7,955 nt of DNA, from contig JAEZIH010000288.1 of NCBI GenBank assembly GCA_023416055.1, forward strand, positions 1-7,955, given 5' to 3'. Both the position numbers and the translations under genes were made by a program. The stretch's first letter is position 1, and the number at the start of each line of letters is the position of its first letter. Below, in pieces: positions 1 to 7,955 of the stretch. The stretch is from Pseudomonadota bacterium (GTDB lineage Bacteria; Pseudomonadota; Alphaproteobacteria; Caulobacterales; Caulobacteraceae). A model generated the notes under the pieces. The model searched no databases, was not told where the DNA came from, and worked only from the letters and a program-made list of their open reading frames with translations.

Positions 1-599
1 TAGGCGTGCACCGGGCGCACGGCGAACGAGCCCGCCGTCTCGCCCAGCAGCTGCAACAGGTCGCCCAGCCGGTCGGCCCGGTGGACGACCGTGATCGTCC
101 CGCCCTCGCGCACAGCCTTGAGCAGGAAGCGCGTCCATGCCCCCAGCCCGTCGTCGGCCATCCACGCCCCGCGCTTGCCCGGGGCCGGCGCCCTCAGCGC
201 CCCCGGGTCGTCGAAGAAGGGCGGATTGGACACGGCGTGATCGAAAGCGGGCAGGCCCAGCGCCCGGAAACCCGCCGCCACGTCGCCCTCGACGATCTCC
301 GCCTTGGCCCCGTTCAGGGCTGCGTTCTCGCGCGCCAGCGCCGCCATGGCCGGATCGCGCTCGAGCCCGACCAGCCGGATCCCCGGCCGCCGCGCCGCCA
401 GCTGCATAAGCACCGCCCCGGCGCCGCAGCCGGCCTCGATGACCCTCTGGCCCGGCTGCGCCTCGACCGCCGCGGCCAGCAGGGCGGCGTCCATACCGGC
501 ACGGTAGCCCCTTGCCGGCTGGCGCAGGCGAACGCGCCCGCCCAGCAGGGCGTTCTCGACGACGGCGGCGTCTTCGGGAGGGAACGGTGCGACGGTCAC
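1..599 (-). CDS. TrmN6-like tRNA adenine-N6 methyltransferase (5' part, cut by window edge)
   Basis: SAM-dependent class I methyltransferase; 199 codons are visible of a protein that usually runs near 250. Seen: motif I EAGCGAGA (about residues 55-62), an acidic ribose-binding position at the end of strand 2 (GLERD, 78-82), and SNPPFF (124-129), the NPPF motif of enzymes that methylate the exocyclic amine of adenine. The closest known group is COG4123, tRNA1(Val) (adenine37-N6)-methyltransferase (TrmN6/YfiC), which acts on tRNA in the cytoplasm; the exact target is inferred. The start is a GTG at 599-597: the frame has a stop a few codons upstream (TGA at about 625) and AAGGG (609-613) lies 9 bases before the GTG. 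The gene runs divergently from ispB with 95 bases between starts, an arrangement I recall as common in alphaproteobacteria. The C-terminus is beyond the left edge. Confidence 0.85.
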   Translation of the reverse strand, partial: MTVAPFPPEDAAVVENALLGGRVRLRQPARGYRAGMDAALLAAAVEAQPGQRVIEAGCGAGAVLMQLAARRPGIRLVGLERDPAMAALARENAALNGAKAEIVEGDVAAGFRALGLPAFDHAVSNPPFFDDPGALRAPAPGKRGAWMADDGLGAWTRFLLKAVREGGTITVVHRADRLGDLLQLLGETAGSFAVRPVHA

Positions 600-608
600 G
601 CGGCTTGA

Positions 609-613
609 CCCTT
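609..613 (-). promoter_or_regulatory. Ribosome binding site deciding the GTG start of the methyltransferase
   Basis: AAGGG on the minus strand lies 9 bases before GTG 599. The ATG just upstream (minus strand, 616-614) is out of frame and meets a TGA after six codons, so it is not the start. The rest of the 95-base divergent intergenic region (600-694) shows no convincing promoter: TTGACC at 605-610 on the plus strand looks like a -35 but has no good -10 partner. Confidence 0.5.
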
Positions 614-694
614 CATGGCCCGATCACCATTGTGCGCCGCATCGCCGCCCTGCAAGCGGCGGCCGGATTTTCTGGCGTGTCCTCCCACCGCGCC

Positions 695-2982
<2,288 letters not shown>

Positions 2983-3007
2983 AAATCGCCGCCGGCCGCC
3001 GCCCGTA

Positions 3008-3559
3008 TCAGCCAGCCGGCAGGTACTGCGTCGGGATCGGCGTGTCCGGCGTCTCGGCCAGCCAGTAGACGCTGAGAATCCACCAGCGCGCGCCGTCGTG
3101 GAACAGCTGGATGCTGTTGATCCCGCGCATGAACGGCTCGGGGTCCGACCGGCTGCGCACGCTGTCGTAGGTCGACCAGACGTGGACCATGTGGCCGAAG
3201 CGTTCGGACCGGCTGGCGATCTCGCGCTCGTGGAAGCCGTCGCGCATCAACCCCGGGCCGCTGCGCTCGATGTATTCCTCCGGCGTGATCGAGCGGGCCA
3301 CGCCCACGCCCTCGCGATTGATTCCCGAGGGCATCAGGCGCGCGGTCGGGTGGAACAGCGAGCGGAAACGGTCCCAGTCGCGCTCCACCCCGGCGTCGCC
3401 GGAGATGACCTCGTACAGGGCCGCGACGATGGCCTCGGGCGAGGCCACGTCGGCGGGTTGCGGAGCGGGCGCCGCGGCCGGGGCAGGGGCCGCTGTCTGC
3501 GCCGCCGCCGGGGCGGCGCAGGTCAGGGCGAGGGCGACGGCGAGCACGTTCAGTCGCAT
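3008..3559 (-). CDS. Exported NTF2-like (SnoaL/DUF4440-type) protein of unknown function
   Basis: 183 residues. Seen: a Sec signal peptide (MRLN, then hydrophobic to AAA-Q at about 20), an Ala/Pro-rich linker (21-38), then a single cone-shaped NTF2-like domain (about 40-172), with the opening helix PEAIVAALYEVIS, the DWDRFRSLFHPTARL segment typical of SnoaL-like proteins, and the C-terminal strand pair INSIQLFHDGARWWILSVYW. The Cys14 context (ALTC) is a poor lipobox, so a soluble periplasmic protein is more likely than a lipoprotein. Members of this fold bind small molecules or act as enzymes or accessory subunits; no catalytic set can be assigned here. ATG 3559 is 10 bases past the stop of the LVIVD gene, and its purine-rich AGGGGG overlaps that stop, so translation is probably coupled. 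It is the last gene of the three-gene cluster. Confidence 0.8.
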   Translation of the reverse strand: MRLNVLAVALALTCAAPAAAQTAAPAPAAAPAPQPADVASPEAIVAALYEVISGDAGVERDWDRFRSLFHPTARLMPSGINREGVGVARSITPEEYIERSGPGLMRDGFHEREIASRSERFGHMVHVWSTYDSVRSRSDPEPFMRGINSIQLFHDGARWWILSVYWLAETPDTPIPTQYLPAG

Positions 3560-3564
3560 ACCCG

Positions 3565-3570
3565 CCCCCT
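3565..3570 (-). promoter_or_regulatory. Ribosome binding site overlapping the upstream stop codon
   Basis: AGGGGG on the minus strand starts with the last A of the LVIVD gene's TGA (3572-3570) and sits 5 bases before ATG 3559. This placement points to translational coupling between the propeller and the NTF2-like protein. Confidence 0.5.
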
Positions 3571-5444
3571 CAGCGTCGCTGGCCCAGACGGCCGAACAGC
3601 TCGCCCAGCGCCTTGCGCCGGGCAGCGTCGGCGGCCGGGGCGTTGTCAGGCACGGCCGCGACGGTCCGCGACAGCTCCGCCGCCCGGGCGCGATCGATCC
3701 GGCCCGCGCGCCACCGTTCGACGAAGGCGCGGGCCTGTTCGGTCACGGCCGCCTCCAGGCCCTGCGAGCGCGCCAGCTGGTCGAGGTAGGCCGTCGCCAC
3801 GTCGGGGTGGTCCTCCCACACCGGGCGGGTCTGGGTCTGCGGATTGATGGTCTCCGCCATCACCCGCTCGGCGACCGCGATCTCGGCCGCCGACAGCTGT
3901 TCGCTCGGCGCGAGACGCAGCACGTCGAAGCCGCGGGCGATCTCGCTGGCGTAGATGCGGCCGTTGAACCAGTAGGCCGACCAGTGTCCGGCCACCTTCA
4001 GCCGGTCGCCGTCCACCGGGCCGCGGTCGAAATAGGCGATCTCCATCGGCCGCGCCGGATCGGTGAAGTCGAGGATCGACACCCCGCCCTGGTACCAGGC
4101 CTGGACCATCAGGTCGCGCCCGGGCACCGGGATCAGGTTGCCGTTGTGGGCCACGCAGTTCTCGCTGGCCGCCTGCGACGCCGGCAGCTTGAAGAAGCTC
4201 TGGCCCTCGAGCTTGCCGTTCTCGACGGTGGCGATCAGGTTCGCGCCCCAGGTGTGCGGGTCCTCGGCCCGGCAGCGCGCCGCGGTGCCGCCGCCCCACT
4301 CGTCGGTGAACAGCACCTTGTCGCCGGTGGCGTTGAAGGTGGCCGAGTGCCAGTAGGACATGTCCGGGTCGAACAGCTCGGAGATCCGCGAGGGATTCTC
4401 CGGGTCCGAGATGTCCAGCAGGATGCCGTTGCCGCTGCAGGCCCCGGCCGCCAGGCCGATCTCCGGATAGACGGTGATGTCGTGGCAGTGGTTGGTCTGG
4501 GCCGTGTTCTGACCCCCGACCCCGAAGCGTCCGCCCTTCCACAGGCCCGCGATCTCGCCCGTCTCACGGTCGGCGAAGATGCGCGGCCGATTGACGATCG
4601 CCGCCTGCTCCGGGGCGTTCAGCGGCACCTTGATGACGTCGATGGAGTACAGCGCGGTCTCGGGATTCTCGCCCGGCTCGCCGTCCTGGCAGATGGACAG
4701 CTCGTCGCTCTTGCGCACGCTCGAGGTCGCCGAGTTGTAGATGTAGAGGACGTCGGGGTCCGTCGGGTGCGGGACCTGGGTGTGGGTGTGCGACCCGCGG
4801 CAGGTCTGCACCGCCGCGATCTGGCGCGGCGCCGACAGGTCGCTGATGTCGAAGATGCGGATGCCGCGGAACCGCTCGGCGTTGACCTCGCCGTCTGCCC
4901 CCATCGCCCCGCAGTCCAGCCGTCCGCGGTTCTGTTCCACTGACATGAACAGCAGGTCGCCGTGGATCGAGACGTCGCCCTGGCCGCCGGGACAGACCAC
5001 CGACAGGACCAGCTCGGGAGCGCCGTCGCCGCTGACGTCGTAGGCGTTGAAGCCGTTGAAATTACCCACGAACAGCTTGCCGTTCGACATCGCCATGTCG
5101 CTGTTGGCGAGAGCCAGGGCGCTGTACCGCGGCGGCGGGGCTGGTTCGGCCGTGCCGGCCTCGACCGCCGCGGCCCGCGCGCGCATGGCCTCCCACTCCT
5201 CCTGCGTCGGCGGCGCGAAGATGGCCTCGCGATCAAAGAACCCCGGCGCCGGCTGCACCGAGTGCTCCAGCGTCAGGTTCGAGATCGCCTGGCCGGCGTC
5301 GTGCAGGCCGGGCGACAGGGTCGATCGCACGTCGCTGCCGACCGGCGGGACCTGGCCCTCGGCGGCCTGGGCCTGCACAGCCGCCGCCCCGAGCAGGACG
5401 CTGGCCGCTGCGGCGGAGCTCAACAGAAGACTGCGGATGTTCAT
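3570..5444 (-). CDS. Exported LVIVD-repeat beta-propeller protein, His- and Cys-rich
   Basis: 624 residues, function unknown. Seen: Sec signal peptide (1 to about 27, ending VQAQA-AEG), a linker to about 108, then a propeller region (about 109-511) with repeated strand ends of the LVIVD type: FNAYDVSGD (132-140), IRIFDISDLSAP (195-206), LYSIDVIKVP (265-274), GILLDISDPENP (340-351), VSILDFTDPARP (455-466), GFDVLRL (505-511). Histidines recur at the start of blades: H161, H219/221/226, H319/H321, H366, H433, H487. Eight cysteines (151, 178, 215, 252, 320, 336, 391, 430) would allow disulfides in the periplasm. The last 110 residues are a charged, helical Ala/Arg-rich tail. The His ring invites comparison with metal-binding propellers such as SBP56/methanethiol oxidase or nitrous oxide reductase, but there is no clear homology to either, so this is inference only. 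Start ATG 5444 has GAGGGG 5 bases upstream. It lies 22 bases after DUF305 and 10 before the NTF2-like gene, in one likely operon. Confidence 0.85.
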   Translation of the reverse strand: MNIRSLLLSSAAAASVLLGAAAVQAQAAEGQVPPVGSDVRSTLSPGLHDAGQAISNLTLEHSVQPAPGFFDREAIFAPPTQEEWEAMRARAAAVEAGTAEPAPPPRYSALALANSDMAMSNGKLFVGNFNGFNAYDVSGDGAPELVLSVVCPGGQGDVSIHGDLLFMSVEQNRGRLDCGAMGADGEVNAERFRGIRIFDISDLSAPRQIAAVQTCRGSHTHTQVPHPTDPDVLYIYNSATSSVRKSDELSICQDGEPGENPETALYSIDVIKVPLNAPEQAAIVNRPRIFADRETGEIAGLWKGGRFGVGGQNTAQTNHCHDITVYPEIGLAAGACSGNGILLDISDPENPSRISELFDPDMSYWHSATFNATGDKVLFTDEWGGGTAARCRAEDPHTWGANLIATVENGKLEGQSFFKLPASQAASENCVAHNGNLIPVPGRDLMVQAWYQGGVSILDFTDPARPMEIAYFDRGPVDGDRLKVAGHWSAYWFNGRIYASEIARGFDVLRLAPSEQLSAAEIAVAERVMAETINPQTQTRPVWEDHPDVATAYLDQLARSQGLEAAVTEQARAFVERWRAGRIDRARAAELSRTVAAVPDNAPAADAARRKALGELFGRLGQRR

Positions 5445-5449
5445 GGTCG

Positions 5450-5455
5450 CCCCTC
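5450..5455 (-). promoter_or_regulatory. Ribosome binding site of the LVIVD gene
   Basis: GAGGGG on the minus strand, 5 bases before ATG 5444 and inside the 22-base gap after the DUF305 stop. It supports translation of the propeller from the same message as DUF305. Confidence 0.55.
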
Positions 5456-5466
5456 GGATGGTTGTC

Positions 5467-6102
5467 TCAAAGCTCTGACAGGATGGATTGCATGCGCAGG
5501 ATCTCCGCCGACTGGTCTGCGGTGACGGAGCTGGCGAAGTCCGACAGCATCGGGTCCTCGGCCGTATCGAGTTCGGCCAGCAGGGCCTCGACCATGTCCA
5601 GGGCCCCCTGGTGGTGGCGGGTCATGCCCTGCAGAAACAGCCGGTCGAACTCCGCGCCCTCGGCCGCCGCCAGCTCGGCCATCTGCGCCGGCGACAGCAT
5701 GCCCGGCATGACCGGCGCGTTCGGATCGGCGGCGTGTCCATGGTGGCCGGCGTGGGGATCAGGCGCCGCCAGCGGCAGGCCGCGGCCCATGAGCCACTCC
5801 TGCATCAGCTCCATCTCGGCTTCCTGGCTCTGGGCGATGCGCTCGCCCAGCCGCTTCACGACCGGCGACGCGCCGCGGCTCTTCAGCAGTTCGACCATCT
5901 CCACCGCCTGGGCGTGATGGACCAGCATGTGCTGCATGAAGCGCACGTCGGCCTCGACGTGCCCCGACCGGCTCAACGCCACCGCCTCGTCCACGCTGAT
6001 CACCCGCGGCGCCGCCCCGGGCGCGCCCGGATTGAAGATCGGCGGCGTCTGGGGCGAGCCCCCGACCAGTCCGGCGATCAGCGCTGCGAGGGTCGGGGAC
6101 AA
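5467..6102 (-). CDS. DUF305-family protein with twin HH-M repeats and a His-rich linker
   Basis: 211 residues, DUF305 (COG3544), an all-helical, ferritin-like family of unknown function often seen near metal-handling genes. Seen: a weakly hydrophobic N-terminus (LAALIAGLVGG), a Pro/Ala linker, then two copies of one unit. Copy 1 is FMQHMLVHHAQAVEM (about 55-69) followed by SQEAEMELMQEWL (92-104); copy 2 is FLQGMTRHHQGALDM (156-170) followed by DQSAEILRMQSIL (196-208). Between them lies a His-rich stretch, HAGHHGH (117-123), and a Met/Pro turn. His, Met and Glu at matching places suggest metal binding (inference). I place the start at TTG 6102 because AGGAG (6111-6115) lies 8 bases upstream; another TTG at 6177 has no such site and would add a 25-residue extension not resembling the family. 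Export is likely for the family, but the N-terminus lacks the positive charges of a standard signal peptide. First gene of the three-gene cluster. Confidence 0.85.
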   Translation of the reverse strand: MSPTLAALIAGLVGGSPQTPPIFNPGAPGAAPRVISVDEAVALSRSGHVEADVRFMQHMLVHHAQAVEMVELLKSRGASPVVKRLGERIAQSQEAEMELMQEWLMGRGLPLAAPDPHAGHHGHAADPNAPVMPGMLSPAQMAELAAAEGAEFDRLFLQGMTRHHQGALDMVEALLAELDTAEDPMLSDFASSVTADQSAEILRMQSILSEL

Positions 6103-6110
6103 TCCATCAG

Positions 6111-6115
6111 CTCCT
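6111..6115 (-). promoter_or_regulatory. Ribosome binding site deciding the TTG start of DUF305
   Basis: AGGAG on the minus strand, 8 bases before TTG 6102. The only ATG nearby (minus strand, overlapping GATGG just before the TTG) is out of frame. There is no in-frame ATG or GTG between the two TTG codons. Confidence 0.6.
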
Positions 6116-6140
6116 GTTAGGCGGGGCGCGACAGGCGGGG

Positions 6141-6170
6141 AGAGTAGGGGGCGAAATCCGCTGCGGGCAA
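6141..6170 (-). promoter_or_regulatory. Candidate promoter of the DUF305-LVIVD-NTF2 cluster
   Basis: On the minus strand TTGCCC (6170-6165) is followed after 18 bases by TACTCT (6146-6141), about 25 bases before the AGGAG of DUF305. The match to a housekeeping consensus is partial (4/6 and 3/6), but the position fits, and the -35 lies inside the perfect inverted repeat at 6162-6176. Confidence 0.25.
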
Positions 6171-6176
6171 CCCGCA
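6162..6176. repeat. Perfect inverted repeat TGCGGG-CAA-CCCGCA between divergent genes
   Basis: Two 6-base arms around a 3-base centre, located between the DUF305 cluster and the VTT gene. On neither strand is it followed by a T-run, so it is not a terminator. Its overlap with the candidate -35 suggests an operator, though a chance palindrome is possible in DNA this GC-rich. Confidence 0.35.
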
Positions 6177-6190
6177 AAAGGCTGTTCGGC

Positions 6191-6205
6191 CGCGGCCTCG
6201 CCGCG
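6191..6205 (+). repeat. GC-rich hairpin upstream of the VTT gene
   Basis: CGCGGC (6191-6196), loop CTC, GCCGCG (6200-6205) form a 6-bp stem; CGGC (6187-6190) and GCCG (6209-6212) can extend it past a 3-base bulge. Role unknown; such structures are common by chance in high-GC DNA. Confidence 0.2.
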
Positions 6206-6210
6206 AAGGC

Positions 6211-6235
6211 CGGGGGATGCTACCCGTGTCCCCCG
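6211..6235 (+). repeat. CGGGGG/CCCCCG stem ending at the VTT start codon
   Basis: CGGGGG (6211-6216) pairs with CCCCCG (6230-6235) across a 13-base loop, ending one base before ATG 6237. The only purine-rich stretch near the start is thereby in a stem, and it is too far (about 20 bases) from the ATG to act as a normal ribosome binding site. Confidence 0.3.
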
Positions 6236-6236
6236 T

Positions 6237-6968
6237 ATGCGCCGCCTCGTCGACTTCGTCCTCAACATGGAGGCCCGCCGGTGGCGGACCGCCCTGGCGG
6301 CGGCGCTGCTGCTCGGGGCGACGGTCGGACTGCTGCTGCTGGGCAAGAGCCAGTTCGGCCTGGACGCGGAGGAGCGCCTCGAGGCCTGGCTGCAGGGCTA
6401 CGCTGGCAGCCCCTGGGCCTTCGCCGCCACGGTCGTGCTGTTCATCGTCTCCGCCTTCATCGGCGCGCCGCAGTTCATCCTCATCGCCGCCTGCGTGGTG
6501 GCCTTCGGGCCGTGGTGGGGATTCGTCTACAGCTGGCTGGCCACCATCGCCTCGGCGGCGGTGACCTACTGGCTGGGCCGCGGCCCGACGGCGCGCTTGG
6601 TCGACCGCCTCGGCGGCCGGGCCCTGAACCGGCTCAAGGGCTTCGTCGGCGAGAACGCCTTCTATGCCAGCTTCATGATCCGCAACGTGCCCTCGGCGCC
6701 CTTCATCGTCGTCAACATGGCCTTCGGCGCCGCCCGCGCCGCCTTTCCCGCCTACCTGCTCGGCTGCGCCCTCGGCGTGCTGCCCAAGACCGCGCTGGTG
6801 GCCTTCTTCGGGGGCGCTGTGGTCTCCGCCGTAGCGGGCGACGGGGTCTGGACCTCGGCCATCCTCGCCGGAGTGGCGGTGGTCTGGCTGGGCCTGATGC
6901 TGGGGGTGCGCGAGCTGGTCCGGCGGCGCGAGCGGCCGGCCGCCCCCGCAGGGGAGCCACCCGATTGA
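6237..6968 (+). CDS. VTT-domain (TVP38/TMEM64, DedA-superfamily) inner-membrane protein
   Basis: 243 residues with several membrane segments: about 17-36, 60-78, 80-112 (with re-entrant character), 155-198 and 206-226, then an Arg/Pro-rich cytoplasmic tail. The diagnostic VTT/SNARE-associated core is visible: GAPQFILIAACVVAFGPWWG (77-96), then AFYASFMIRNVPSAPFIVVN (141-160) with Arg149, Pro152 and Pro155, and AFGAARAAFPAYLLGCALG (162-180) followed by the conserved PKT (183-185). Related DedA/VTT proteins are linked to lipid (undecaprenyl-phosphate or phospholipid) movement across the membrane; the substrate of this one is unknown. Start at ATG 6237: upstream it has no ribosome binding site, and ATG 6267 has none either, so leaderless or weak translation is possible. 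It is divergent from the DUF305 cluster and 224 bases before mreB; any functional tie to either is unproven. Confidence 0.85.
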   Translation: MRRLVDFVLNMEARRWRTALAAALLLGATVGLLLLGKSQFGLDAEERLEAWLQGYAGSPWAFAATVVLFIVSAFIGAPQFILIAACVVAFGPWWGFVYSWLATIASAAVTYWLGRGPTARLVDRLGGRALNRLKGFVGENAFYASFMIRNVPSAPFIVVNMAFGAARAAFPAYLLGCALGVLPKTALVAFFGGAVVSAVAGDGVWTSAILAGVAVVWLGLMLGVRELVRRRERPAAPAGEPPD

Positions 6969-6990
6969 CGGGATCGTGAACGGCTACGCT
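6965..6990 (+). promoter_or_regulatory. Candidate Caulobacter-type housekeeping promoter for mreB
   Basis: TTGACGG (6965-6971) fits the -35 element I recall for the Caulobacter major sigma factor (TTGACGS), and after 11 bases comes GCTACGCT (6983-6990), which keeps the GCTA of its -10 (GCTANAWC) but not the end. It overlaps the TGA of the VTT gene. It would give mreB a leader of roughly 190 bases beginning with the hairpin at 6997-7021. Confidence 0.35.
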
Positions 6991-6996
6991 GGCGAC

Positions 6997-7021
6997 CGCG
7001 CCGGGCGCGCTCCCGGACGCG
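6997..7021 (+). terminator. GC-rich stem-loop after the VTT gene (possible terminator, no T-run)
   Basis: CGCGCCGGG (6997-7005), loop CGCGCT, then CCCGG-A-CGCG (7012-7021): nine pairs with one bulged A, 28 bases past the VTT stop. No T-run follows, so intrinsic termination is doubtful. If the promoter at 6965-6990 is real, this stem instead forms the very 5' end of the mreB message. Confidence 0.35.
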
Positions 7022-7090
7022 CCGCATGGGGCTTGTAATCGCCGCCACACACGGGCAAACGGGCCTTCGGTCGGTCAGGCGATAACGATC

Positions 7091-7096
7091 AGGAGG
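7091..7096 (+). promoter_or_regulatory. Perfect AGGAGG upstream of an ATG that is not mreB's start
   Basis: AGGAGG lies 8 bases before ATG 7105, ideal spacing. That ATG opens a 111-codon frame (7105-7440) which runs through the mreB start in a different frame and ends inside mreB. The first 14 codons all end in G or C, then the bias fades before the mreB start; the rest is the other-frame reading of mreB and low-complexity His/Arg. It may be a leader reading frame coupled to mreB, or a chance match. Confidence 0.3.
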
Positions 7097-7153
7097 CGGC
7101 GCGGATGGGGATGCGCGCGGCCGGGGCGTCGCCGAAGCGGATCAAGACAGTGA

Positions 7154-7955
<802 letters not shown>

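Noticed and set aside
605..633. TTGACC as an ispB promoter
   Set aside because: The -35-like hexamer has no acceptable -10 at usual spacing for either an E. coli-like or Caulobacter-like consensus.
512..694. N-terminal extension of the ispB frame back to 512
   Set aside because: It is antisense to the methyltransferase, is low-complexity Arg/Gly, and does not resemble any polyprenyl synthase; the family similarity begins after 695.
3008..3559. NTF2-like protein as a lipoprotein
   Set aside because: Cys14 lies in ALTC, with Thr just before the Cys, and a good signal-peptidase I site (AAA-Q) follows.
3189..4943. Open frame of 584 codons on the plus strand opposite the LVIVD and NTF2-like genes
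   Set aside because: Shadow frame: no domain pattern, Arg/Gly/Val-rich, and the opposite strand carries signal peptides, ribosome binding sites and repeat motifs.

Overview
The window is GC-rich with very high third-position GC and reads as chromosomal DNA of an alphaproteobacterium, most likely Caulobacterales (Brevundimonas/Caulobacter-like). The best markers are MreB, whose visible part is very close to the Caulobacter protein as I remember it, a long-chain polyprenyl diphosphate synthase next to a divergent NPPF methyltransferase, and an AspC of the Rhizobium/Thermus type. The genus is inference from family knowledge, not from a search. I see no insertion sequences, phage genes, tRNA, rRNA or CRISPR array.

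Layout: (1) 1-599, minus: 5' part of a TrmN6-like adenine methyltransferase, cut by the window edge. (2) 695-1729, plus: IspB-type polyprenyl diphosphate synthase (ubiquinone side chain), divergent from the methyltransferase. (3) 1726-2931, minus: aspartate aminotransferase, whose stop codon overlaps the stop of ispB. (4) 3008-6102, minus: a tight three-gene cluster, transcribed in the order DUF305 protein (His/Met-rich), LVIVD-repeat beta-propeller (exported), NTF2-like protein (exported), with gaps of 22 and 10 bases. (5) 6237-6968, plus: a VTT/TVP38-family (DedA superfamily) inner-membrane protein, divergent from the cluster. (6) 7193-7955, plus: mreB, cut by the right edge.

Most of the window is housekeeping: tRNA modification, quinone synthesis, amino-acid metabolism, and cell shape. 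The part least explained by known biology is the DUF305-LVIVD-NTF2 cluster. Its beta-propeller carries a histidine near the start of five or six successive blades plus eight cysteines, and the partner DUF305 protein has two matching HH...M repeats joined by a histidine-rich linker. I infer an extracytoplasmic metal-binding or redox module; no substrate or metal can be named from sequence alone. Regulatory signals worth a look are a perfect inverted repeat over a possible -35 element upstream of DUF305, a Caulobacter-like promoter candidate overlapping the stop of the VTT gene, and a perfect AGGAGG placed correctly for an ATG that opens a reading frame overlapping the start of mreB, while mreB itself has almost no ribosome binding site.
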